Of a DNA stretch of 64,000 bases, positions 49,642-57,985 are shown piece after piece (position 1 is the first letter of the stretch; each line of letters begins with the position of its first letter). Where the stretch lies: contig NZ_OY776147.1 in NCBI RefSeq assembly GCF_963675305.1, positions 2,790,001 through 2,854,000 of the forward strand. The letters are read 5' to 3'. Made by a program: the position numbers and the translations under genes. A model generated the notes under the pieces. The model saw only the letters and a program-made list of their open reading frames with translations, did no database searches and was not told where the DNA came from. The DNA is from an uncultured Hyphomonas sp. (GTDB lineage Bacteria > Pseudomonadota > Alphaproteobacteria > Caulobacterales > Hyphomonadaceae).

Positions 49642-50298
49642 TCAGACCGGTGCCAGCCGCGCACGCAGCGACTGGACCAGCGCATCCCGGATGGGCGCGA
49701 TCTCCGTATCCGGATCAATCATGTTCTGGATGCGGATGCCGATCAGCGCGCAGCCGGCCATCAGCGCGGTCGCGTCGGCATCGGCATCCTTGCGGATACT
49801 GCCCTCGGCCTGTCCGCGCTCGATGATCTTCCGGATCAGCACGCGTTCCAGCTCGTGCGACTCGGCAAAGGCCGCGCGGGTTTCCAGCCGGTCGGCCACC
49901 GCCGCCGCCAGCAGCATGTAGTAGGCCTTGTCCTCTTCCCGCCCGTCCAACGCCTGGCAGTGCAGATCGACAAAGGCGCAGAGGGCCGATAGGCCGTCCA
50001 TCCGTTCTACATGGGCCGCCGCCAGCGCCTCGCGCTGCCAGTCGTGAAGCGCAGCGATGAGGCTGCGGATCAGCCCGTCCTTGGACCCGAAGCGCTGGGT
50101 GACGAGACCGCGGGAATAGCCCGCCTCCTTGCCGATGGCATCGAACGTCGCCGCGGCCACCCCCTTCTCGGAAACGACGCGCATGGTGGCTTCGAGCAAT
50201 TCCTGCTCGGACCGCTCACGCCGCTCGGCCTGGGTCATCCGCCCCGCATTGGCGGACGCGGTAGAATCTGTGGTGGGGGCTGTCTTCGTATCCGACAT
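49642..50298 (-). CDS. TetR/AcrR family transcriptional regulator
   Basis: A 218-residue repressor. A low-complexity N-terminus of ~20 residues precedes the HTH (residues ~25-70: QELLEATMRVVSEKGVAAATFDAIGKEAGYSRGLVTQRFGSKDGLI). The C-terminal helical domain resembles TetR members with a large ligand pocket. It is divergent from the P450 gene across 95 bp and upstream of rubredoxin, so it is a likely regulator of this oxygenase locus. Confidence 0.92.
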   Translation of the reverse strand: MSDTKTAPTTDSTASANAGRMTQAERRERSEQELLEATMRVVSEKGVAAATFDAIGKEAGYSRGLVTQRFGSKDGLIRSLIAALHDWQREALAAAHVERMDGLSALCAFVDLHCQALDGREEDKAYYMLLAAAVADRLETRAAFAESHELERVLIRKIIERGQAEGSIRKDADADATALMAGCALIGIRIQNMIDPDTEIAPIRDALVQSLRARLAPV

Positions 50299-50327
50299 GA
50301 GTCTGCCTTACATATTTGTTGGCCGTA

Positions 50328-50343
50328 TAGCAAGTATATGCTA
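50328..50343. promoter_or_regulatory. inverted repeat in the TetR-P450 intergenic region
   Basis: TAGCAAGTATATGCTA has 5-base arms TAGCA/TGCTA around AGTATA, and lies about 50 bases before the P450 start and 30 bases before the TetR start. A candidate autoregulatory operator. Confidence 0.4.
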
Positions 50344-50393
50344 AACCGCCTCTTGACTGGGGGCCGCCAATCGCTCCCGCACCGGAGGAACGC

Positions 50394-51668
50394 ATGACCA
50401 TACCCGCCAATATCGCCGAAGCCGTTGTCGATCCCAAGGCCTATGCCGACTGGGACCGTTCGCACGAAGCCTTTGCCTGGCTGCGCAAGAACGCGCCGCT
50501 GGATGTCGCCGAAATCGAAGGCTTCGATCCGTTCTGGGTGGTCAGCAAACATGCCGACATCCAGGCCATCGAGAAGCAGAACGACCTCTTCCATAATGAA
50601 GACCGTTCCGCGACGCTGACCAATATCGAGACCGACAAGAAAGTCCGCGAGATGATGGGCGGCTCGCCGAACCTGCTGCGCTCCCTCGTCCAGATGGATA
50701 ATCCGGACCACATGCAGTACCGCCGCCTGACGCAGGCCTGGTTCATGCCGCAGAACCTCCGCAAGCTGGAAGACCGCATCCGCGAGATCGCCCGCGGCTT
50801 CATCGACAAGATGGCCGACAAGGGCACCGAATGCGACTTCGCCCGCGATGTGGCTTTCCTCTATCCGCTGCACGTCATCATGGAAGTGCTGGGCGTGCCG
50901 GAGATTGACGAGCCGCGCATGCTGAAGCTGACACAGGAATTGTTCGGCGCGCAGGATCCGGAAGTGAACCGCTCGGGCGCCGAAGTCACCGACTCCGATA
51001 CCGGCCTCGCCAACATCCAGGCCACGGTCGCAGACTTCTTCACCTATTTCGTGGAGATGACCGAGGACCGCCGCAAGAATCCGCGCGAAGACCTCGCCAG
51101 CGTGATCGCCAATGGCGAAGTCTATGGCAAGCCGCTCGGCCACCTCGAAGCCATGTCTTATTATATCATCGCCGCAACGGCCGGGCATGACACGACGTCC
51201 AACACGACCGGCGGCGCGCTCTGGGCCCTTGCCGAGAACCAGGACCAGTTCCGCAAGCTGAAGGACGACCTCTCGCTGATCCCGTCCATGGTGGAAGAAT
51301 CCATCCGCTGGGAAACCCCGGTGAAGCACTTCATGCGCACCGCCACGGCAGACACGGAAGTTGCCGGCAAGCAGATCAAGAAGAATGACTGGCTGTTCCT
51401 GGCCTACCCGTCCGGCAACCGCGACGAGGACGTGTTCGACGATCCTTACAGCTTCAAGATCGACCGGTCTCCGAACAAGCATGTCGCCTTCGGCTATGGC
51501 GCGCATGTCTGCCTCGGCCAGCACCTCGGCCGGATGGAAATGCGTATCCTGTGGGAAGAGCTGCTGCCGCGCCTCCAGTCTGTCGAGCTGAACGGCAAAC
51601 CGACGCGGGTCCAGGCAAACTTTGTGAGCGGGCCGAAGTCGATCCCGATCAAGTTCAAGATGAACTAA
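50394..51668 (+). CDS. cytochrome P450
   Basis: A 424-residue soluble class I P450. The I-helix motif is AGHDTTSNTTGG, the K-helix ExxR is in VEESIRWETPVKH, and the heme-thiolate signature is FGYGAHVCLG with C373 as iron ligand. The N-terminus has no membrane anchor. The substrate cannot be read from sequence; terpene, steroid or fatty-chain hydroxylation are all common in related bacteria. It needs ferredoxin or rubredoxin electrons; rubredoxin is encoded divergently next door. Confidence 0.96.
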   Translation: MTIPANIAEAVVDPKAYADWDRSHEAFAWLRKNAPLDVAEIEGFDPFWVVSKHADIQAIEKQNDLFHNEDRSATLTNIETDKKVREMMGGSPNLLRSLVQMDNPDHMQYRRLTQAWFMPQNLRKLEDRIREIARGFIDKMADKGTECDFARDVAFLYPLHVIMEVLGVPEIDEPRMLKLTQELFGAQDPEVNRSGAEVTDSDTGLANIQATVADFFTYFVEMTEDRRKNPREDLASVIANGEVYGKPLGHLEAMSYYIIAATAGHDTTSNTTGGALWALAENQDQFRKLKDDLSLIPSMVEESIRWETPVKHFMRTATADTEVAGKQIKKNDWLFLAYPSGNRDEDVFDDPYSFKIDRSPNKHVAFGYGAHVCLGQHLGRMEMRILWEELLPRLQSVELNGKPTRVQANFVSGPKSIPIKFKMN

Positions 51669-51687
51669 AGCCCTCGCCCCACACGCT

Positions 51688-53052
51688 TCAGTTCAGGCCG
51701 ACCGCTTCGAGCGCGTCGGCCTGTCTTTTTGAGACTGCCTCCACCGAGAAGCCCTCAAGGCTTTCCTCGAACAGGCGGCAATAGTTCAGCTCCGCCCCGA
51801 GACGCAGGTAAGCGGCACCGAGGCCGATGGCGGCGCGGTCCATGAAGACGAATTCGCGCGGGATCTTCACCGGGCCCTTTTCCTTCAGCAGCTTGCGCAC
51901 GGCGAAGGCTTCCTTGCGGCCATACTCGCCCGCGGTCACCCCGTCCGCGACGCTGCGCACGCGGTCGTCCAGCAACGGGCCATAGATGAAGCGCGCCCAG
52001 ATGTTCAGCACTTCGACGAGATCTTTCGACAGGCCGTCAAAGCCCCATTTCTCATAGGCCGCATAGGTGGCATCGAAATCATCCTTCTGGAGGGCGCGAT
52101 AAAGGTCGACCACGCCTTCCACGAAGACTGGCGGGAAAATGCGGATACAGCCGAAGTCGAGCAGGTTGAGGCCCGTCCCCTCCCCGGTGACCTGGTAATT
52201 GCCGAGGTGCGGGTCGCCATGGATCACCGCATAGGTGTTCATCGGCCCCCACCAGGTCCAGAACAGCATTTCGGCGATATGGTTGCGCGTCTCCTGGGGC
52301 GCGTCCTCGAAGGCGGTGAGGCGCTGGCCGGTCAGCCAGGTCATGGTCAGGAGGCGCGGCGTGGAGAGATCGGCCACGGGCTCCGGAACTTCGACGAACT
52401 CCTTGTCCGCCAGCATGCGCGCATAGAGCGCCATATGTTTTGCCTCGCGGGCATAATCGAGTTCCTCACGCAGGCGGTCGGTGATCTCCTCCACCATGGC
52501 GGTCGGGTCGATCGAGCCGTCCATCCGCTTGAAGAGGCCGAGCACCGTCTTCAGCTGGCCGACATCGCTTTCCACGGCGCTCGCCATGTCCGGATATTGC
52601 AGCTTGCAGGCGACCTTGCGGCCATCATGCAGCGTCGCGGCATGGACCTGGCCGAGGGAGGCGGCGTGAGAGGCCTCATGTCCGAAGTCCGCGAACCGGC
52701 CCTGCCAGTCCGCGCCCAGCTCTGCCCGCATGCGGCGGCGCACGAAGGGCCAGCCCATGGCCGGGGCCTCGGCCTGCAGCTGCGCGAACTCGGCGGCGTA
52801 CTTCTCGGGCAACAGGTCCGGCACGGTGGACAGCATCTGCGCCACCTTCATCAGCGGGCCTTTTGACTTGCCGAGGGCCGCCGCCAGCGCCTTGGCGATC
52901 TTCTCATCGCCCTGATCACCGCCAAACAGGCTCTGCGCCGCAAAGGTCAGCCCCGCGCCGGACAGGTTCGCGCCGACCCTTGCAGTCCGGCTGAGGCGCC
53001 CTGCGAGGCGGTTGCGTTCGGGATCTTGTGTCGGGTCGGATGTGTCGCTCAT
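51688..53052 (-). CDS. ABC1/UbiB-family atypical kinase
   Basis: A 454-residue ABC1 (AarF/UbiB/ADCK) family protein. The family's KxGQ motif is present as KVAQ in GPLMKVAQMLSTVPDLLP, and the A-rich loop is ASHAASLGQVHAA. Kinase-like elements are HGDPHLGNYQV (catalytic loop) and LLDFGCIRIF (DFG-like metal site). UbiB members support ubiquinone synthesis; this cluster differs from canonical UbiB in lacking C-terminal membrane helices, so the role may differ. ATG 53052 is used; 53061 is possible. Confidence 0.88.
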   Translation of the reverse strand: MSDTSDPTQDPERNRLAGRLSRTARVGANLSGAGLTFAAQSLFGGDQGDEKIAKALAAALGKSKGPLMKVAQMLSTVPDLLPEKYAAEFAQLQAEAPAMGWPFVRRRMRAELGADWQGRFADFGHEASHAASLGQVHAATLHDGRKVACKLQYPDMASAVESDVGQLKTVLGLFKRMDGSIDPTAMVEEITDRLREELDYAREAKHMALYARMLADKEFVEVPEPVADLSTPRLLTMTWLTGQRLTAFEDAPQETRNHIAEMLFWTWWGPMNTYAVIHGDPHLGNYQVTGEGTGLNLLDFGCIRIFPPVFVEGVVDLYRALQKDDFDATYAAYEKWGFDGLSKDLVEVLNIWARFIYGPLLDDRVRSVADGVTAGEYGRKEAFAVRKLLKEKGPVKIPREFVFMDRAAIGLGAAYLRLGAELNYCRLFEESLEGFSVEAVSKRQADALEAVGLN

Positions 53053-53338
53053 GTCTCTCATATAGAGTGTACGCACGAGGCTGGCACAGGGTTTGCGCCG
53101 CCGCAGGCCAGAATACAGGCGGAAGTCACTTTCTGACTCCATGGGGTGACAAGCCCATCCGGCGGCGTTATAGCGCCCGCCTCGAATTCATGACCGGCCC
53201 GTAATGCCAGGTTAACCACAAGAGGTACCCGCCGGTACGCCCGGCCCTGCCAATCCCTTCTTAACCAAGACCCCCTCATATTGGGCCCTTGCGCTGCCCG
53301 GCAGGCAGCGCGCGGCCACAGAAAGGATACCCTTTCCA

Positions 53339-54121
53339 ATGCCCTACGAGACCCTGCTGACCGAGTTTGACGAGGATACCGGCGTTGCCGTGATCCAGAT
53401 GAACCGCCCGGAGGCGCTGAACGCGCTGTCCGAAGCCATGATGAACGACCTGACCAGCGCGCTCGACCGCTGCGACAAGGAAGACAAGGTCGGCTGTGTC
53501 ATCCTGACCGGCTCCAAAAAGGCCTTTTCCGGCGGCGCCGACATCAAGGAAATCAAGGACAAGACCTATCCGGAGTCCTATTATGAGGACTTCATCTCCC
53601 GGAACTGGGAACGGACGGCCCGCCTGCGCAAGCCGATTATCGCTGCTGTGGCGGGCTATGCCGTTGGCGGGGGCTGTGAGCTCGCCCTGATGTGCGACAT
53701 CATCCTGGCGGCCGACAATGCGAAATTCGGCCAGCCGGAAGTGCGCCTCGGCGTGATGCCCGGCGCCGGCGGCACGCAGCGCCTCGCCCGCGCCATCGGC
53801 AAGTCGAAGACGATGGAACTCTGCCTCACCGGCCGCCTGATGGACGCCGCCGAAGCCGAGCGCTTCGGCCTGGTCAGCCGCGTGGTCAAAGCCGAGGACC
53901 TGATGGACGAGACCCGCAGCCTCGCCCGCACCATTGCCTCCATGCCGATGGCCGGGGCGATGATGACCAAGGAAGCCGTCAACTATGCCTATGAGACCCC
54001 GCTCTCGCAGGGCATCCAGTTCGAGCGGCGCCTGTTCCAGTCCCTCTTTTCGACCGCCGACCAGAAAGAGGGCATGGAGGCCTATATAGAGAAACGCTCG
54101 GCGCACTTCCGCGATAAATAG
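53339..54121 (+). CDS. enoyl-CoA hydratase
   Basis: A 260-residue canonical crotonase hydrating trans-2-enoyl-CoA in fatty-acid or amino-acid breakdown. Both catalytic glutamates are present: GGCELALMCDI and GQPEVRLGVMPGAGGTQRLAR; the oxyanion-hole block is FSGGADIKEIKD. It is complete and unlike the atypical crotonase at 840-1622. AAAGGATA lies upstream of ATG 53339. Monocistronic, followed by rpsT. Confidence 0.95.
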   Translation: MPYETLLTEFDEDTGVAVIQMNRPEALNALSEAMMNDLTSALDRCDKEDKVGCVILTGSKKAFSGGADIKEIKDKTYPESYYEDFISRNWERTARLRKPIIAAVAGYAVGGGCELALMCDIILAADNAKFGQPEVRLGVMPGAGGTQRLARAIGKSKTMELCLTGRLMDAAEAERFGLVSRVVKAEDLMDETRSLARTIASMPMAGAMMTKEAVNYAYETPLSQGIQFERRLFQSLFSTADQKEGMEAYIEKRSAHFRDK

Positions 54122-54247
54122 GACAAGCAGGCAGGCAGGTGCATTTTTCCCGCTTCAGACGGGACTCTCCGGTTGACGCCAAACCGGCCTTTATGTATCT
54201 CCGCGCCTTCAGCCTGAGGGTCGCCCCTCGGGCAACAGGAGTTTGAT

Positions 54248-54511
54248 ATGGCTAATACCCGTTCCGCCAAGAAAATGGTCCGCAAGATCGAGCGGCGCAC
54301 CGAGGTCAACAAGGCCCGGCGTTCGCGCGTGCGCACATTCGTCCGTCAGGTCGAAGAAGCCATTGCCTCGGGCGACAAGACCGCTGCCGCAGATGCGCTC
54401 AAGGCTGCCCAGCCGGAGCTGATGCGTGCCGTCACCAAAGGCGTCATGCACAAGAACACCTCTGCGCGCAAAGTCTCGCGCCTGGCTGCCCGTGTGAAGT
54501 CGATGGCCTGA
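54248..54511 (+). CDS. rpsT: 30S ribosomal protein S20
   Basis: An 87-residue basic S20 that binds 16S rRNA in the small subunit. The N-terminus ANTRSAKKMVRKIERRTEVNKARRSRVRTFVRQVEEAI is typical and the C-terminus NTSARKVSRLAARVKSMA ends the helical bundle. ACAGGAG about seven bases before ATG 54248 supports the start. A strong terminator follows at 54544-54598. Its place immediately upstream of dnaA is the usual alphaproteobacterial arrangement. Confidence 0.98.
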   Translation: MANTRSAKKMVRKIERRTEVNKARRSRVRTFVRQVEEAIASGDKTAAADALKAAQPELMRAVTKGVMHKNTSARKVSRLAARVKSMA

Positions 54512-54543
54512 GGCCAGACGCTCTACAAATTCGGGCCGGACCA

Positions 54544-54598
54544 CCGGCAAGAAACAAGACCCGCCCGGCGCCTCGCCCGGCGGGTTTTTTCTTGCCGG
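54544..54598 (+). terminator. rpsT terminator, two nested stems
   Basis: An inner stem ACCCGCC (54559-54565) / GGCGGGT (54579-54585) is followed by TTTTT. An outer 11-bp stem CCGGCAAGAAA (54544-54554) / TTTCTTGCCGG (54588-54598) encloses it, making the structure usable on both strands. Confidence 0.85.
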
Positions 54599-54831
54599 GG
54601 ATTTGCGTTTGGTCTTAAATTTCCGTGCGCCCAATTCATGGCCAGCAACTGCCCGATTGAGTGTCACAGATATGATCGAACAACCTACAGAAATGCAATT
54701 TTGCAGGCCTCGCCCCTGCCTCCCCCGCACGAATGCGTACTCACACGAAGGTCTGAAACCGTTCCAAAATATTTCCTGTTTTTGATGCGAATTTCACAGC
54801 CAATATCGTCCAATGCGTGTTGACAGAACAA

Positions 54832-54861
54832 AAGTGAACTTTAGTGCGCAAAAGCTCACTT
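54832..54861. promoter_or_regulatory. inverted repeat upstream of dnaA
   Basis: AAGTGAACTTT (54832-54842) and AAAGCTCACTT (54851-54861) pair at 10 of 11 positions around an 8-base loop, followed by a run of A. A candidate operator or RNA hairpin in the dnaA control region. Confidence 0.5.
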
Positions 54862-55123
54862 CAAAAAAAATACATGCTTTGCAGGAAGCAAAAAACCATT
54901 GAGCCATATAGGTTTTTTTCGCCTCACAAGGGTACTGTGGAAAGAGTCAACACGCCAATCACGGCTCTCGGGAAAAAGATGCACTTGTCTTTGAAACCGC
55001 CCGTCGGTACCTTGAGTTTACCAACGATAAACATCCCTGTACGGAGTATTTTCGGGGCCAGTTTCGGGTGACTGGACAGGGGTGTTGCGTGCCGGTTTGG
55101 TGGCTGTAACAAATAACAAAAAA

Positions 55124-56626
55124 ATGGGGCTCGGCATGGACCGAAACAGACTCTTTGACACTCCAGCCAGCGTAGATTCCAAAACCAACAAGAAGATCTC
55201 CAGTCTTCCCGGCCAGGCAATCTGGCAGGCCGTCCGGGAACACCTGAAGGAGGTCCTCTCCACTGCTGATTATGAGCGGTGGATCGCCGATCTGAAGCTT
55301 ATCGCGGAAGTTGACGGGAAGATCGTGCTTGCAGCGCGTGACCGCCTCTCCTTTGACCGGGTTTCCGCCGATCACCGTCATATCCTCCTTCGTATCTGGA
55401 AGGAGCATGACGACGCCCGGCGCGACATCCGGCTGGTCTGCTGGAAGGATGCGGGTGCGGACCTGCGTGCCATCGTCGAGGACCCGTGGGCCGAAGCGGA
55501 GCCGGAAGCCGCTGCAGGCGGCGCCGGTGACGGGACCGGCGGCGATGATGGCGGCGCGACCCGCCCGCCACGTCCCTCCTCCGGCGCGCCGGAAATGACG
55601 TTCGGCACGCTGGTGACCGGAAAATCGAACGCGATTTCGGTGGAACTGGCCAAACGCGTGGCCGATGGCCAGCCGGTCGGGACACAGGTTCACCTGATCT
55701 CCGGCCCGCAGGGTACCGGCAAGACGCACACGCTGCTCGCCCTGCGGACACGGGCGATGGAAACCAATGCCGACGCAACGGTGGTTTACCTGACCGCGGA
55801 GGAATTCCTCTCGGCCTATACCGACGGGGTGAAGGCCAAGGACACGAGCGCCCTGAAAAAGCGCCTGCGCTCTGCCACTATCCTGCTGATCGACGACCTG
55901 CACCGCATCTCGGGCAAGCCGGGCACGGAAACCGAGCTGTTCCAGAACATCCGGGAAGTCACCGGACAGGGCGGCAATGTCGTGCTGGCTGGCGACAAGA
56001 CGCCGGGCGAACTGGCCGGCTTCTCCCCGCGCATGATGAGCGAGCTGAAGGGCGCCACCGTGGTTGAGGTGGAACTGCCGGACGAAGAGATGCGGCGCGA
56101 GATCATCCGCCGCCTCGCCCGGCATATCGCCCGGGCCCATCCGGACTTCCTGCTGGATGAGGCCCTGATCGAGCGCATTCATACCGGCATTCGCGGCCCC
56201 GGCCGGGAGCTGACCGGTGCGGTCTGGAACCTCTTCACCGAGGCCGGTTTCGGCACGATGACACCGACGTCCGACATGCTGGAACGGGTCATCCGCCGCA
56301 TGGAGGGCGAAGTGCGTGCCCCGACGATCGAACTGGTGAAGAAAGCCGCGATGAAGGTCTTCAACGTGTCGAAGGCTGACCTCGAAAGCCCGTCCAAGGC
56401 CCGCGCAGTCGTCTATCCGCGCCAGATCGCCATGTATCTGTGCCGGGAGCAGACGCATAAGTCCTTCCCGCAGATCGGACGTGCCTTCGGACGCCGCGAT
56501 CACACGACCGTCCTCTATGCGCACCGCAAGCTTTCCAAGGAGCTGGCGACGGATCAGGAACTGGCCGCGGACATCGCCCGTGTGGCCGCAGCGATCCTCG
56601 AACTGCAGGCGGCCGGCAACCATTAA
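55124..56626 (+). CDS. dnaA: chromosomal replication initiator DnaA, divergent
   Basis: A 500-residue DnaA. Domain I (about 28-90) has IWQAVREHLKEVLSTADYERWI; domain II is a short Gly/Asp/Pro-rich linker (~122-155). In domain III Walker A is GPQGTGKT (194-201, usual consensus GGxGxGKT), Walker B is LLIDDLH (254-260), and sensor II R361 is in GPGRELTGA. Box VII reads SPRMMSEL: R303 is kept, but the position of E. coli arginine finger R285 is E307. Domain IV has the DnaA signature RRDHTTVLYAHRK. ATG 55136 (GGGGCT upstream) is an alternative start. Confidence 0.93.
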   Translation: MGLGMDRNRLFDTPASVDSKTNKKISSLPGQAIWQAVREHLKEVLSTADYERWIADLKLIAEVDGKIVLAARDRLSFDRVSADHRHILLRIWKEHDDARRDIRLVCWKDAGADLRAIVEDPWAEAEPEAAAGGAGDGTGGDDGGATRPPRPSSGAPEMTFGTLVTGKSNAISVELAKRVADGQPVGTQVHLISGPQGTGKTHTLLALRTRAMETNADATVVYLTAEEFLSAYTDGVKAKDTSALKKRLRSATILLIDDLHRISGKPGTETELFQNIREVTGQGGNVVLAGDKTPGELAGFSPRMMSELKGATVVEVELPDEEMRREIIRRLARHIARAHPDFLLDEALIERIHTGIRGPGRELTGAVWNLFTEAGFGTMTPTSDMLERVIRRMEGEVRAPTIELVKKAAMKVFNVSKADLESPSKARAVVYPRQIAMYLCREQTHKSFPQIGRAFGRRDHTTVLYAHRKLSKELATDQELAADIARVAAAILELQAAGNH

Positions 56627-56691
56627 CGAACTGAATAGGCCACGACGGCGATCAACGCTTGGCTTTTTCGTATGGATGTTTAAGTGTTCTC

Positions 56692-56718
56692 AGCCCGTTC
56701 CCTACCTGGGAGCGGGCT
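56692..56718 (+). terminator. possible dnaA terminator
   Basis: AGCCCGTTCCC (56692-56702) and GGGAGCGGGCT (56708-56718) form an 11-bp stem with one internal mismatch, about 65 nt after the dnaA stop. The weak T tract (GATTCC) makes efficient termination uncertain. Confidence 0.5.
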
Positions 56719-56814
56719 GATTCCGTCGGCGTGCACCGGCGGGGCAGACCAGCAGGCAGATGCAACAGGGTTTAGCGGTCAGCGGCAGCGCTGGCCGGGA
56801 TGGACGGAAACACG

Positions 56815-57936
56815 ATGAAACTGACGATCGAACGCAGCGACCTCCTCAACGCACTCTCCCACGTGCAGAACGTGGTCGAGCGGCGCAATACGATCCCGAT
56901 CCTGTCCAACGTGCTCTTGCAGGCTTCCGGCAACGAACTTCGCCTGACGGCGACAGACCTCGACATCGAAGCCGTCGACAGCGCCCCGGCCAAAGTGGCC
57001 AGCGAAGGCGCGGTGACGGCCCCGGCCGGCACCCTGTTCGACGTGGTGCGCAAACTGCCCGCCGGCGCAGAGGTCGAGCTGGAACTGCAACCGGAGAACC
57101 AGCGCCTGTCGATCCAGGCCGGCCGCTCGCATTTCGAACTGCCCACCCTGCCCGCGTCCGATTTCCAGACCATGACGACCGATGACAGCGCGATCAAATT
57201 CGCGCTCGACGCCAAGGATCTTGTCCGTCTGATCGACAAGACCCGTTTCGCGATCTCGACCGAGGAAACGCGCTACTATCTGAACGGCGTCTTCCTGCAC
57301 ACGACCGACGATGCCGACGGCAAGCCGGTGCTGCGCGCCGTGGCGACCGACGGCCACCGCCTGGCGCTGGCCGAAGCGAAAGCGCCGGACGGGTCTGCCG
57401 GGCTGGAAGGCGTGATCGTGCCGCGCAAGGCCGTGGGGGAGGCTCGCCGCCTGATCGACGGGCTGGATGGTCCGGTCGACATCGAAATCTCCGATACGAA
57501 AATCATCGTCCGCGCCGGCCGTGCGACGCTGACATCCAAACTGATTGACGGATCGTTCCCGGACTATGGCCGCGTGATCCCGAAGGGGAACACGCGCAAG
57601 CTGTCGATCGACAACAAGGCCTTCGAAGCCGCCGTCGACCGCGTGTCCACCGTCTCGGCGGAACGCTCGCGCTCGGTGAAACTGTCGCTGTCGGAAGGCA
57701 AGCTTGTGCTCGCCGTGAACCACGCCGAAACGGGCGTCGGCAATGAGGAACTCGAAGCCGAATATGGCGACGAGCCGATGGAGATCGGCTTCAATGCCAA
57801 ATACCTGCTCGACATTGCCGGCCAGATCGAGGCGCCGGAAGCCGAATTCATGTTCAATGACCCGGCCTCCCCTGCCCTCGTGCTGGACCCGTCCGACGAC
57901 TCCGCGCGCTATGTGCTGATGCCGCTGCGCGTGTAA
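56815..57936 (+). CDS. dnaN: DNA polymerase III beta clamp
   Basis: A 373-residue sliding clamp with the three tandem beta-clamp domains (about 1-120, 130-250 and 252-373). Typical pieces are RSDLLNALSHVQNVVERRNTIPILSNVLL at the start, RYYLNGVFLH, ATDGHRLALAEA, DGSFPDYGRVIPK and the C-terminal YVLMPLRV. ATG 56815 is used; a GTG-type upstream start is unlikely. It lies between dnaA and recF, as in many bacteria. Confidence 0.97.
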   Translation: MKLTIERSDLLNALSHVQNVVERRNTIPILSNVLLQASGNELRLTATDLDIEAVDSAPAKVASEGAVTAPAGTLFDVVRKLPAGAEVELELQPENQRLSIQAGRSHFELPTLPASDFQTMTTDDSAIKFALDAKDLVRLIDKTRFAISTEETRYYLNGVFLHTTDDADGKPVLRAVATDGHRLALAEAKAPDGSAGLEGVIVPRKAVGEARRLIDGLDGPVDIEISDTKIIVRAGRATLTSKLIDGSFPDYGRVIPKGNTRKLSIDNKAFEAAVDRVSTVSAERSRSVKLSLSEGKLVLAVNHAETGVGNEELEAEYGDEPMEIGFNAKYLLDIAGQIEAPEAEFMFNDPASPALVLDPSDDSARYVLMPLRV

Positions 57937-57985
57937 TTCCTGACACGGAGCGGCCGGAACGCCGGAAGGCAGGCCGCGTGACGAC

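Larger units (their letters stand above)
54512..55123. other. 612-bp AT-rich region upstream of dnaA
   Basis: After the rpsT terminator this is the longest gene-free stretch in the window and its most AT-rich. It holds an imperfect inverted repeat at 54832-54861 and a CTTTCCACA-like sequence (minus strand, 54936-54944) two mismatches from the DnaA box TTATCCACA. A TTGACA occurs at 54820-54825 without a fitting -10. No exact DnaA-box cluster is visible, so I do not call an origin, though the dnaA promoter must lie here. Confidence 0.6.

Noticed and set aside
54512..55123. Calling this region the chromosomal origin
   Set aside because: There is no exact TTATCCACA box or cluster; the one near match has two mismatches. 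In relatives the origin need not adjoin dnaA.
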